From Lachnospiraceae bacterium (GTDB taxonomy: Bacteria > Bacillota > Clostridia > Lachnospirales > Lachnospiraceae), in contig JAEELW010000078.1 of assembly GCA_016282915.1 (NCBI GenBank), positions 1-64,000 of the forward strand: 64,000 bases of DNA. The letters run 5' to 3'. The notes beneath the pieces were generated by a model that had not been told where the DNA came from, searched no databases, and was given only the letters and a program-made list of their open reading frames with translations. The first letter of the stretch is position 1. Each line of letters begins with the position of its first letter. This document shows, one piece after another, positions 17,022 through 25,290 of the stretch. Both the position numbers and the translations under genes were made by a program.

Positions 17022-18452
17022 ATGTACGATAAGATTTACAGGATCCATATGGGAAAAGCGCCGCTGGCACTCGATCTTTCCGACGGGAGCGAGCGCGGCG
17101 AATATGTGAGTCAGGATTATATCCTGCACAGTCTCGGGCGGCCCCACCGCAACATCAATCTGATGTATACCTATTATCCAAAGGATAAGGACTGGCCCGC
17201 GCGCATGTCGGAGAAATTCAAAGGCAAGGAGATCGATTCGGTCTGGGATTATCCTTATGACGACTATTTCCCTTTTGATATCGAAAAAGGCGATGCCTTC
17301 GAGTGCATGAAGGATGTGCGGCGCCACGGGCAGGACGTGACGCTCACGCTGACGGCGGACTGCTCACTGGAGGATGAGGAGCTGCGGAAGATAGCGCGGC
17401 TGCTGCGTCCTTACGGGCGTATGCGTCTGCGCATCAATCATGAGTGCATGGGAGGCTGGTTTACCCACAACAAACGTTTTTCCTACCGGGAGGTGGGGGA
17501 TTTTCACGCACGTTTTTCACGTATCATCCATGAGGAAGCGCCGAACGTAAAGACCATTTTCTGCGCCGGTTTTGCGACGGAGGACGGAGGCCCCGTGGAT
17601 AAGGAGGAAGAACTGCTGGCCGGCTATAAGGAAGCCGATATCTGGAGCGCGGACCGCTATATCGCGCTGCATTACGGCTGGCCGCTGGATACCGCGGAAA
17701 AGGGAAAGGAAGACCACAGCTTTAATTACCAGAGCGTGACGAAGACCTGGGAGCATTTTCTTTATACTTACCGGCGGCTTAAAGAGATCACCGGGCAGGA
17801 TAAGCCGGTGGTGATGAGCGAGTTTAACGCCGACGGCGACGTGGTGGGCGCGCTGCATCAGGGCTCTGCGGTGAAACGCTTCATCGACCGCATCCGTGAT
17901 GAAAAGGCCGCCTGGTTTGACGGCGTGACCATGTATATGTTCCGCGACCGCGGGCGTCTCGGACTTGAGGTCGAAGATCCCAACAATCCTGAGGTGGGGA
18001 TACCCCAGCCGATGCTTAAGGAGTACCGCGAGCTTCTTGCGGATCCATATTACAATCCGGAGATGAAGGAAGGCGGGGAGGTACAGCTGCCCTTTACCTT
18101 CCGCTGGGGCGGTGCGGAGGATGCTGACGGTCTGGCGGTCCCGATCCGTTTTGAGCATAATCCGGAATTCTGCGAACTTACTTTTGATGAAGATATCGCA
18201 TTGATGATGGAACTGAACGGACGCTGGTTCTACAAGGCGCCGGCGACCCGTTTCGTGGATCTGATGGAAGCATTTTTCGATAAGCCCGTAGCGGACGGGA
18301 CAGAGCTTACGCTGAAGCTTTTTGCCACGCCGGGCGAGGGTGTGAATACGGATGACGGAAATGCGGACTGGATGGAAAATTACAGGGTGACCATGCAGCA
18401 TCTGCCGGAGCTTCGTGTACGTTACGAGCCGGCAGGCGTTGTGGAAGATTAA
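17022..18452 (+). CDS. GH26-like (clan GH-A) glycoside hydrolase
   Basis: A 476-residue protein with the two catalytic glutamates of clan GH-A enzymes: acid/base Glu141 in RINHECMGGWF, which closely resembles the beta-mannanase GH26 motif HE.xGGWF, and nucleophile Glu267 in VVMSEFNADGD. Trp and Asp-rich segments (IWSADRYIALHYGW) line the putative barrel. A C-terminal domain of about 100 residues follows. It has no signal peptide, so it would act in the cytoplasm on imported oligosaccharides. The start ATG 17022 follows a GGGGG tract. ackA starts 18 nt after its stop. The family is probable; substrate is inference. Confidence 0.65.
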   Translation: MYDKIYRIHMGKAPLALDLSDGSERGEYVSQDYILHSLGRPHRNINLMYTYYPKDKDWPARMSEKFKGKEIDSVWDYPYDDYFPFDIEKGDAFECMKDVRRHGQDVTLTLTADCSLEDEELRKIARLLRPYGRMRLRINHECMGGWFTHNKRFSYREVGDFHARFSRIIHEEAPNVKTIFCAGFATEDGGPVDKEEELLAGYKEADIWSADRYIALHYGWPLDTAEKGKEDHSFNYQSVTKTWEHFLYTYRRLKEITGQDKPVVMSEFNADGDVVGALHQGSAVKRFIDRIRDEKAAWFDGVTMYMFRDRGRLGLEVEDPNNPEVGIPQPMLKEYRELLADPYYNPEMKEGGEVQLPFTFRWGGAEDADGLAVPIRFEHNPEFCELTFDEDIALMMELNGRWFYKAPATRFVDLMEAFFDKPVADGTELTLKLFATPGEGVNTDDGNADWMENYRVTMQHLPELRVRYEPAGVVED

Positions 18453-18470
18453 AATACGGAGGATGACAGT

Positions 18471-19667
18471 ATGAATATTCTTGTGATCAATTGCGGCAGT
18501 TCATCGCTGAAGTACCAGCTGATCGATTCTGCCAGTGAAAAACTCCTGGCAAAGGGGCTGGCGGAGAGGATCGGTATCGAAGGCAGTGTGCTGACCCACA
18601 GTGCGGAAGGAAAGGAAAAACTGGTACGTCAGGAGCCGATGAAGGATCATTCCGTTGCGGTTAAGATGGTGATCGAGGCCCTTACGGATAAGGAATACGG
18701 CGTGATCAATTCCCTTTCCGAGATCGGTGCCGTAGGACACCGTGTGGTTCACGGCGGTGAGAAGTTTGACCGGGCAGTGAAGATCGATGATTCCGTGATC
18801 GCGGACATCGAAGCACTGAGTTCCCTGGCGCCGCTTCACAATCCGGCCAACCTGATCGGGATCCGCGCCTGTGCGGAAAACATGCCCGGCGTGCCGCAGG
18901 TGGCGGTCTTTGACACGGCTTTCCACCAGACCATGCCGAAGAAGGCATATATGTATGGTCTGCCTTATGAATATTATGAGAAATACCGCCTGCGCCGCTA
19001 CGGCTTCCACGGCACGAGCCATGATTATGTTTCGAAGCGTGCGGCCGAGATCCTCGGGAAGGACCGGAAGGATCTGAAGATCATCGTCTGCCACCTGGGC
19101 AACGGTGCCAGCATTTCCGCCGTGGATCACGGACGCTGTGTGGATACTTCCATGGGACTGACGCCGCTGGAAGGCCTGATCATGGGCACGCGGAGCGGTG
19201 ACATGGATCCCGCGATCTTTTCCTTTATCTGTGAAAAGGAAGGCCTCACACCCGAGCAGATGAACCAGGTACTGAACAAAAAGAGCGGTGTACTGGGCCT
19301 TTCCGGCGGACTTTCCAGCGATTTCCGCGATCTGTGCGATGCGGCGGACAACGGTAACGAGCTGGCGCAGATGACGCTGGATACTTACGCCTATCATGTG
19401 GCGAAGTATATCGGAGGCTACGCGATGGCCATGCAGGGCGTGGATGTGATCGCCTTTACCGCAGGCATCGGCGAGAACAGCTACGGCGTGCGCAGCCGTG
19501 TCTGCCCGTATCTGGCATGGCTGGGAGCAGAAGTGGAGGATGAAAAGCTGAAGATCCGCGGCGAAGAGATGATCGTGAGCAAGCCCGGAAGCCGCCTCAC
19601 AGTGATGATCGTTCCCACGAATGAGGAACTGATGATCGCACGCCAGACCATGGAAGTACTGGGATAA
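18471..19667 (+). CDS. ackA: Acetate kinase
   Basis: A 398-residue acetate kinase, converting acetyl phosphate and ADP to acetate and ATP, the main substrate-level ATP step in fermentation. Family signatures run in order: NCGSSSLKYQL at the N-terminus, GHRVVHGGEKF, FDTAFHQTMP, RYGFHGTSH, VCHLGNGASI, GLIMGTRSGDMDPA and AFTAGIGENS. The length is typical. GGAGGATGACAG precedes the ATG and an intrinsic terminator follows. Its usual partner pta is not next to it; it is instead in a likely operon with the glycosidase-like gene. Confidence 0.98.
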   Translation: MNILVINCGSSSLKYQLIDSASEKLLAKGLAERIGIEGSVLTHSAEGKEKLVRQEPMKDHSVAVKMVIEALTDKEYGVINSLSEIGAVGHRVVHGGEKFDRAVKIDDSVIADIEALSSLAPLHNPANLIGIRACAENMPGVPQVAVFDTAFHQTMPKKAYMYGLPYEYYEKYRLRRYGFHGTSHDYVSKRAAEILGKDRKDLKIIVCHLGNGASISAVDHGRCVDTSMGLTPLEGLIMGTRSGDMDPAIFSFICEKEGLTPEQMNQVLNKKSGVLGLSGGLSSDFRDLCDAADNGNELAQMTLDTYAYHVAKYIGGYAMAMQGVDVIAFTAGIGENSYGVRSRVCPYLAWLGAEVEDEKLKIRGEEMIVSKPGSRLTVMIVPTNEELMIARQTMEVLG

Positions 19668-19713
19668 GGATCATTTACATAAGACTTTAGATCAAAAAAA
19701 TATTTTCGGATGA

Positions 19714-19741
19714 AAAGCCCTGTTAACGCAGGGCTTTTTTC
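19714..19741 (+). terminator. ackA terminator
   Basis: AAAGCCCTG (19714-19722) pairs with CAGGGCTTT (19729-19737), followed by a T tract. Confidence 0.9.
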
Positions 19742-19783
19742 ATTATATTCCCGGTTACATTTTGATTATGCTAAAAAAGATAG

Positions 19784-19813
19784 TTGACAGACAACAGCTA
19801 TCTGTGCTATCAT
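19784..19813 (+). promoter_or_regulatory. Tad operon promoter
   Basis: Perfect TTGACA (19784-19789), 18-bp spacer and TATCAT (19808-19813). It leaves a leader of about 148 nt before the first gene; I see no known riboswitch in it. Confidence 0.7.
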
Positions 19814-19967
19814 GCGTATCAAAGTCAAGGCGGATTCATCCGCGACGATCTGTTGATCCTCCGGAACCATTGGTTTTGGGGACAGTTCGATCAGCAGGAT
19901 TCCTGAACACTTTGTGTATCGCTTCGAAAGGGCTTTATTTGTGCATCTATTTTTTGGAGGAAGACGG

Positions 19968-20372
19968 ATGGTTGTTGGATTGATCGTGTGTCTGCTCGTG
20001 CTGACGGTAACGGCGGACCTGATGACGGACAGGATACCGAACGCTTTGACTTTGACAGGACTGGTGGCCGGCCTGTGGCATGCTTACGTTCGGGCCGGCC
20101 CATCGGGACTTGTTTCCGCCATGATGGCTGCGGCTCTGATGTTTCTGCTTGGGCTGCTGCTCTTCTTCTTAAAAGCACTGAGGGGCGGAGATGGAAAGCT
20201 TATGACGGCGCTGGCTCCGATGCTGGGACTGAGCCTGAGCGGAAAGGTGCTTCTGCTGGCGATGGTTCTCACAGCCGCATGGGGCATCCCCCGGCTGATA
20301 AAGGAAAAAAAGAGCGTCAGCGTTCATTTCAGCGTACCGGTCATGATGGCGACGCTGATGTTCATGATCTGA
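19968..20372 (+). CDS. Prepilin peptidase, CpaA/TadV type
   Basis: A 134-residue, four-helix membrane aspartyl protease of the A24 family that trims the leader of Flp-type prepilins at the membrane. The two catalytic aspartates are in VTADLMTDRIPNALTL near the N-terminus and in LRGGDGKLM (GxGD-type) at about residue 75. The short form lacks the methylase domain, as in Tad systems. The start at 19968 is set by GGAGG seven nt upstream. It is the first gene of the Tad operon. Confidence 0.88.
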   Translation: MVVGLIVCLLVLTVTADLMTDRIPNALTLTGLVAGLWHAYVRAGPSGLVSAMMAAALMFLLGLLLFFLKALRGGDGKLMTALAPMLGLSLSGKVLLLAMVLTAAWGIPRLIKEKKSVSVHFSVPVMMATLMFMI

Positions 20373-20460
20373 AGAAACGGGACGGCAGGGCAAACTGCCG
20401 GGATCGTATCCGGCGGAGAGAGCTTGTAAGCATAAATACGATGAAGCAGATGGGAGAAAG
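20373..20460 (+). promoter_or_regulatory. Structured spacer before tadZ
   Basis: CGGCAG (20383-20388) pairs with CTGCCG (20395-20400) around a GGCAAA loop, and ATCGTAT (20403-20409) with ATACGAT (20436-20442). It is the longest spacer early in an otherwise tight operon. A regulatory role is speculative. Confidence 0.3.
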
Positions 20461-21447
20461 ATGATGAGAAGAAATATCCTTGCTTTGTGCGACACGGATG
20501 AAGCATATATCTACAGACTGCGGGAACTCTTATTGAGCCGCGGCTCCTTTCCTCTGACGGTCAGCTGTTTTACGGAGGAAAAAGCTTTTCTTGAAAAACT
20601 GAAAAAGACGGAACCCGCCCTGATCCTTGCGGGAGAAAGCTTTTACCGGCTGGCGGAGACCCTGCCGGATCATCCGCCCCTGCTGCTCCTGAAGGAGACG
20701 GCCGGGGAAAGTACGGGAAAAGACCATATCTGGAAATACCAGTCCGGAGAAAAGATCCGCCGTCAGCTCATGGAACACTGCGCGGCGGAGACCACTCCGG
20801 CTCCGGGAAAAGGGGGGAGCAAAAAGACCGAGCTGGTCGCGGTATTCTCTCCGGTCTGCCGTTCGATCCAGACCAGCTTTTCCCTGCTGATGGGGCAGTT
20901 CCTTGCAAAAAACGGCAGCGTTCTTTATCTGAATTTTGAGCCTTTTTCGGGACTGTCACAGCTTTTGAAAAATCCGGGGGACAGGGATCTGACGGATCTT
21001 ATCTATTATATGGAAGGGGGAAAGGAACGGCTGGTCTATAAGCTGGAGAGCATGGTGAGCAATGTGAACGGTCTGGATTATATCTCGCCCGCTTTCTCCT
21101 TTGTGGATCTGGGTGAGGTGCAGGAGGAGTCCTGGCTGATGCTGATCCGGACGCTGAAGGAAATGGGAAGCTACGACCATGTGATCCTGGATCTGTCCGA
21201 AATGGTACACGGACTGCTGAACGTGCTGAGGGAATGTGACCGGATCTATACTCTGGCGGACCGGGAAGGTCTGGAGCTGGCTCGCATGGAGCAGTATGAG
21301 GAACTCATGCGCAGCCTGGATTACGGCGACATCCTGGAAAGGGCGAAACGCTGCGAGATCCCGCGCTTTAAGAAGCTGCCTTCCGGGCTGGAAGAGCTGC
21401 CTTATAGCGATCTGGCTGCTTTTGTAAGGAAGGTGATGGAAACATGA
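20461..21447 (+). CDS. TadZ/CpaE-like pilus localisation ATPase
   Basis: A 328-residue protein with an atypical receiver-like N-terminus (NILALCDTDEAYIYRLRELL) and a MinD/ParA-like C-terminal domain from about residue 122. The place of the deviant Walker A is occupied by AVFSPVCRSIQTSFSLLMG, which lacks the GK(T/S) signature, so nucleotide binding may be weak or lost. Later strands (VLYLNFEPFSG, YDHVILDLSEMVH) match MinD-type motifs. TadZ positions the pilus machine at the inner face of the membrane. GGGAGAAAG precedes the ATG and its stop overlaps the cpaF start by four bases. Confidence 0.82.
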   Translation: MMRRNILALCDTDEAYIYRLRELLLSRGSFPLTVSCFTEEKAFLEKLKKTEPALILAGESFYRLAETLPDHPPLLLLKETAGESTGKDHIWKYQSGEKIRRQLMEHCAAETTPAPGKGGSKKTELVAVFSPVCRSIQTSFSLLMGQFLAKNGSVLYLNFEPFSGLSQLLKNPGDRDLTDLIYYMEGGKERLVYKLESMVSNVNGLDYISPAFSFVDLGEVQEESWLMLIRTLKEMGSYDHVILDLSEMVHGLLNVLRECDRIYTLADREGLELARMEQYEELMRSLDYGDILERAKRCEIPRFKKLPSGLEELPYSDLAAFVRKVMET

Positions 21448-22652
21448 CGGACGTGCGAAATCTGCTGAAGGAAAGGATCATGGAACGGATCCCGATGGAG
21501 CGGGAACTGAGCGATGAGGAAGTGCGTGAGATCATCGACAGCACCATCATGGAAAGCGGGAGAGAGCTGAAGCTGAGCCTTCCCGAGAAACAGAAACTTT
21601 CCCGTGAGCTTTTTTATACCATACGCCGTCTGGATATCCTGCAGGAACTGACGGACGACCCGAAGGTGACCGAGATCATGATCAACGGAAAGGATCATAT
21701 CTTTGTTGAAAGGGAAGGGCGTCTGTACCGCTGGGAAAAATGTTTTTCTTCCAATGAAAAGCTGGAGGATGTGATACAGCAGATCGTGGCCCGCTGCAAC
21801 CGCAGCGTGAACGAGGCTTCCCCCATTGTGGATGCCCGTCTCGAAAACGGCTCCCGTGTTAATGTCGTGCTGGCGCCGGTAGCTTTAAACGGCCCGATCG
21901 TGACGATAAGGCGTTTTCCGGAGAAACCGATACGGATGGAGGACCTGAAGCGCTTCGGCGCCATCAATGACGAGCTCATCGCCTTTCTCCGGCAGCTGGT
22001 GATCGCCGGCTACAATATCTTCATCTCGGGCGGTACCGGTTCCGGAAAAACGACCTTTCTGAATGCGCTTTCCAACTTTATCCCGAAGGACGAACGCATC
22101 ATTACGATCGAAGACAGCGCCGAGCTGCAGATCATGGGAGTTCCGAACCTGGTACGTCTGGAGACACGGAATGCCAATGTGGAAGGCTGTAAGGAGATCA
22201 CGATGCGGGATCTGATCAAATCCTCACTCCGTATGCGCCCGGACCGCATCGTGGTCGGGGAAGTGCGCGGTCCGGAGGCGCTGGATATGATACAGGCTAT
22301 GAATACGGGACATGACGGCAGTCTTTCCACCGGTCATGCAAACAGCGCGGAGGATATGCTCTCGCGGCTGGAGACCATGATACTGATGGGAATGGATCTG
22401 CCGCTGACAGCGATCCGGGGGCAGCTGGCCGGCGGGATCGATATCATCGTACATCTCGGGCGTCTCAGGGACAAGAGCAGGAAGGTGCTGCAGGTAGTGG
22501 AGATCCTGGGATACGAGGCCGGGGAGATCCGTACACAGGTTCTTTATGAGTTTGCAGAGGAGGGCGAGGATGAAAAAGGGCATATCGTTGGAACACTTAA
22601 AAAAAGAAACGCTCTGGAGCACGGGGAAAAACTCGCTGCCGCAGGATTATGA
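21444..22652 (+). CDS. cpaF: CpaF/TadA secretion ATPase
   Basis: A 402-residue type II/IV secretion ATPase that powers Flp pilus assembly and retraction at the membrane. The N-terminal domain includes DPKVTEIMINGKDHIFVE; the motor shows Walker A SGGTGSGKTTFLNAL (about residue 195), the Asp box IITIEDSAELQI, Walker B RIVVGEVRGPEALDM and the His box SLSTGHANSAEDML. Length fits the family. It overlaps tadZ by ATGA at its start and overlaps the next gene by 83 nt at its end. Confidence 0.96.
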   Translation: MTDVRNLLKERIMERIPMERELSDEEVREIIDSTIMESGRELKLSLPEKQKLSRELFYTIRRLDILQELTDDPKVTEIMINGKDHIFVEREGRLYRWEKCFSSNEKLEDVIQQIVARCNRSVNEASPIVDARLENGSRVNVVLAPVALNGPIVTIRRFPEKPIRMEDLKRFGAINDELIAFLRQLVIAGYNIFISGGTGSGKTTFLNALSNFIPKDERIITIEDSAELQIMGVPNLVRLETRNANVEGCKEITMRDLIKSSLRMRPDRIVVGEVRGPEALDMIQAMNTGHDGSLSTGHANSAEDMLSRLETMILMGMDLPLTAIRGQLAGGIDIIVHLGRLRDKSRKVLQVVEILGYEAGEIRTQVLYEFAEEGEDEKGHIVGTLKKRNALEHGEKLAAAGL

Positions 22653-23379
22653 CACGATACGTTTAAGCTTTGCGGAGTGGATCTGCGCGCTGGTCAAAGG
22701 CGCTGCACTGCTGGCGCTGGCGGCCTATGTGTTCTACCGTTCCGCTCTGGCCTTTATCCTCTGCAGTCCGGCGCTGCTGCTGTATCTGAAAAGGGAAAGA
22801 AAAAAGCGGGCGGAGCATCATAAGGAAGAGCTCGTGATACAGTTCCGGGAGATGATGCATGCGCTGATCGCGGGTCTTCAGGCCGGTTATTCCATTGAGA
22901 ATGCCTTTCTGCATGCTACAGAGGATATGCGGCTTTTATTCGGGAAGAACGCGCTGATCACGAGGGAGCTGATGCACATCAACCGGGAACTGAGGAATAA
23001 TGTGAATCTGGAGGATGTACTGGAAAACTGGGCCGGGCGTGCGAAGGTGCCGGACATCCGGGATTTTGCGGAAGTGTTCCGCATCGCAAAGCGCAGCGGA
23101 GGCGACCTGCCGGGGATCCTGCATAATACCGCGGAACTCATCTCGGACCGGATCGAAGTGCAGCGTGAGATCGGCACGCAGATCGCTGCAAAAAAGATGG
23201 AGCAGGGGATCATGGACCTGGTCCCCTTCGGCATCATCCTTTATATCGATGCGACATCCCCGGGTTTTTTTGACAGCCTGTACGGAAATCCCTTCGGGAT
23301 CATACTGATGTCGGTTCTTCTGGGAGTGTATCTGGCGGCTTATCTGCTGGCGGAGAAGATATTGAAGATCGCATATTAG
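22570..23379 (+). CDS. TadB-like pilus assembly membrane protein
   Basis: A 269-residue T2SSF-domain protein, the membrane platform of the Tad pilus. A hydrophobic N-terminus (residues 35-65, LVKGAALLALAAYVFY) precedes the cytoplasmic helical bundle (MMHALIAGLQAGYSIENAF, VLENWAGRAKVPDIRDFAEVF, AKRSGGDLPGIL) and two C-terminal membrane helices. The start at 22570 is chosen for its GGAGGGCGAGG site and lies inside cpaF, an 83-nt overlap; ATG 22546 is eight codons upstream. Its stop codon TAA is part of the RNA element that follows. Confidence 0.88.
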   Translation: MKKGISLEHLKKETLWSTGKNSLPQDYDTIRLSFAEWICALVKGAALLALAAYVFYRSALAFILCSPALLLYLKRERKKRAEHHKEELVIQFREMMHALIAGLQAGYSIENAFLHATEDMRLLFGKNALITRELMHINRELRNNVNLEDVLENWAGRAKVPDIRDFAEVFRIAKRSGGDLPGILHNTAELISDRIEVQREIGTQIAAKKMEQGIMDLVPFGIILYIDATSPGFFDSLYGNPFGIILMSVLLGVYLAAYLLAEKILKIAY

Positions 23380-23520
23380 TATAACGGCCGCAAAATATCC
23401 GGATCAGGCGATGAAGGATTACCCGGGAGTGCGTATCCGAAAACGCAGGCACAGTGGCCTGTGCCGGGGCTTTCGGATGCATGCGACCGGGATAAGAAGG
23501 CATTTGATCCAGGTATCTAA
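23378..23520 (+). ncRNA. Dispersed structured RNA element, copy B
   Basis: Related to 3422-3570 with the same boundaries. Its first bases overlap the tadB stop codon. Predicted stems: ATATCCGGATCA (23395-23406) with TGATCCAGGTAT near the 3' end (one mismatch); ATCCGAAA with TTTCGGAT; CCCGG with CCGGG; and hairpin GGCACAG with CTGTGCC. Relative to copy A, ATCTGAAA/TTTCAGAT became ATCCGAAA/TTTCGGAT and the inner hairpin changed on both arms while pairing was kept. The stem TGCCTGC/GCAGGCA of copy A is not kept. It sits inside the Tad operon between tadB and tadC. Confidence 0.6.
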
Positions 23521-23566
23521 GGATCGGTGTATGGATCTTCAGAGAAATGATCGGAGGAGGACAGGA

Positions 23567-25006
23567 ATGGAATATCTGGTTTATGGGATATTTGGGATCA
23601 TACTGCTGCTGGCTCTCGCGGCACGAAAGGAGAAGGTTCCGGAGGAATGCCGGGCCTCAAAAGCAACAGCGCCTTTTTTCAGGATCGGTGCATTGCTGGA
23701 GAGAAAGCTCCGGAACGGGCCGGAAGGGCTGAAAATACGCATTTTCCGAAAAAATGAGGAAAAGCTGCGTATCCTGGAGCCGGCCGGGGACATCGGAAAA
23801 AGTTCACGGATCCGCTTTGTGAGCACTGTCGGGCTGACGCTGCTCTTCCTGACTGTAGGACTGGTCTTTGCACTGATCATAGGAAAACAGGAAGAAGAGG
23901 AGACAGTCTTTAATCCGGACGGAACGTTGCCGCGGCGCGAATACGGAGAAGGAAACTATCATGTGGAGCTGGATGCGAGGACCGGGGAGGAAAGCCGGAG
24001 CGTGGAGCTGATCGTGGAGCAGCGGGCCTATACGGAAGAGGAACTGAAAGCAATGCTTCCCGCCTATCATGAGGCATTGGAAAAGGCGGTACTCGCGGAG
24101 AATACGGATGCGGATTCCGTATGCAGAGATATCGATCCGGTGGAGGAACTGCCGCCCTATCCATTCACCATCGAATGGGAGATCAGTGACCGCAGCGTTC
24201 TCGGAGGAAACGGGAAGATCCGGGAGCCTTCCGGGGAGGGCAGTCTGGTCACTCTTACCGCACATTCGAAATATGGGGAGTTTGAGGAACTCTACAGTTT
24301 TTCCCTGCGTGTCTGCCCGCGGATCGAGGAAGGGGATCCTGTGGAAAAGCGTCTGTACGAGGCTTTGCTCAGCGCAGCGGAAGAAAGCCGTACCGAAAGC
24401 TCACTCACCCTGCCCGGGGAAGTGGACGGGATCGCAGTGGTCTGGGAAGAACGGAAAGCGGGTAATATGGCGATCCTGATCATCCTTGTGCTGGCGGCAG
24501 CCGGAGCGATCCTTTGGGGACGCGGCAATGAACTGGAAAAAAAGCTGAAGGAACGGGATCTGCAGCTGTCCATGGATTACCCGGACATGATCAGCAGGCT
24601 TTCCCTCTATATCGGGGCAGGAATGAGCACGCGCAGCGCCTGGAAGAAGATAACGGAAGAATATGAAAAGAAGGACCTTAAGCGTTATGTATACGAAGAA
24701 ATGCTCCTGGCCCGGAGGGAAATGGAGAGCGGCGTGAGCGAACTGACAGCGTACCGGCATTTTGCAAAACGCTGCCGTCTGCAGAAGTATGTCAAGCTGG
24801 TATCTCTGCTGGAACAGAATACAAAGCTTGGGGCAGCAGGTTTTCTTGGAAGTCTCAGGGCGGAATGCAGGGAAGCTTTGCAGGAGCGCAGGACGACGGC
24901 CCGGCGTCTCGGAGAGAAGGCAGGGACAAAGCTCCTGCTGCCCATGCTCATGATGCTGGCTATCGTCATGGTGGTGATCATTGTCCCGGCTTTTGTGTCC
25001 GTATAG
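23567..25006 (+). CDS. TadC-like protein with large extracytoplasmic insertion
   Basis: A 479-residue protein whose C-terminal 170 residues form a T2SSF domain (MDYPDMISRLSLYIGAGMS, then a final helix LLLPMLMMLAIVMVVIIVP), as in TadC. Unusually the N-terminal part carries a helix at residues 1-20, a second at about 85-105, then about 190 residues predicted outside the cell, and a third helix at about 297-318. The outer region holds beta-rich repeats (YPFTIEWEISDRSVLG, VDGIAVVWEERKAG) that look like Ig-like or SHIRT-type surface domains. GGAGGAGGACAGGA precedes the ATG at 23567. A normal TadC is about 300 residues, so this is a fused or expanded form. Confidence 0.8.
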   Translation: MEYLVYGIFGIILLLALAARKEKVPEECRASKATAPFFRIGALLERKLRNGPEGLKIRIFRKNEEKLRILEPAGDIGKSSRIRFVSTVGLTLLFLTVGLVFALIIGKQEEEETVFNPDGTLPRREYGEGNYHVELDARTGEESRSVELIVEQRAYTEEELKAMLPAYHEALEKAVLAENTDADSVCRDIDPVEELPPYPFTIEWEISDRSVLGGNGKIREPSGEGSLVTLTAHSKYGEFEELYSFSLRVCPRIEEGDPVEKRLYEALLSAAEESRTESSLTLPGEVDGIAVVWEERKAGNMAILIILVLAAAGAILWGRGNELEKKLKERDLQLSMDYPDMISRLSLYIGAGMSTRSAWKKITEEYEKKDLKRYVYEEMLLARREMESGVSELTAYRHFAKRCRLQKYVKLVSLLEQNTKLGAAGFLGSLRAECREALQERRTTARRLGEKAGTKLLLPMLMMLAIVMVVIIVPAFVSV

Positions 25007-25050
25007 GGTGGGAGCCGGAAAAAATACAGCGGGGAAAGGAGGAAGGGATC

Positions 25051-25233
25051 ATGGCATTTTGGAAAGGGATGAAAGCATATGCAAAAGATGACGCCGGCAT
25101 GGGTACGGTGGAGATCATTCTGATCATCGTGGTGCTCGTCGGTCTGGTGCTGATCTTCAAGAAACAGATCACGACCATCGTCAATGAACTGTTCGACAGT
25201 ATTACCACAAAATCCGCCGATGTGGCGAGGTAA
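25051..25233 (+). CDS. flp: Flp-type pilin
   Basis: A 60-residue pilin of the Flp1-like Gram-positive group. A short charged leader ends in DDAG, followed by MGTVEIILIIVVLVGLVLI: cleavage after Gly leaves Glu at position 5, the hallmark of class III prepilins, followed by the hydrophobic assembly helix. The short tail after the helix is typical. A strong AAAGGAGGAAGG site suggests high expression. It is the likely main pilus subunit processed by the peptidase at 19968. Confidence 0.92.
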   Translation: MAFWKGMKAYAKDDAGMGTVEIILIIVVLVGLVLIFKKQITTIVNELFDSITTKSADVAR

Positions 25234-25290
25234 GTCCTTTTGGGGACAGTGTGAAGGGACAAAGAAGTGTAATGAAAGGAGTCCGTGCAG

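Noticed and set aside
20373-20460. c-di-GMP riboswitch suggested by GGCAGGGCAAAC before tadZ
   Set aside because: The ACGCAAAGCC core and second stem of that class are missing, and the spacer is too short.
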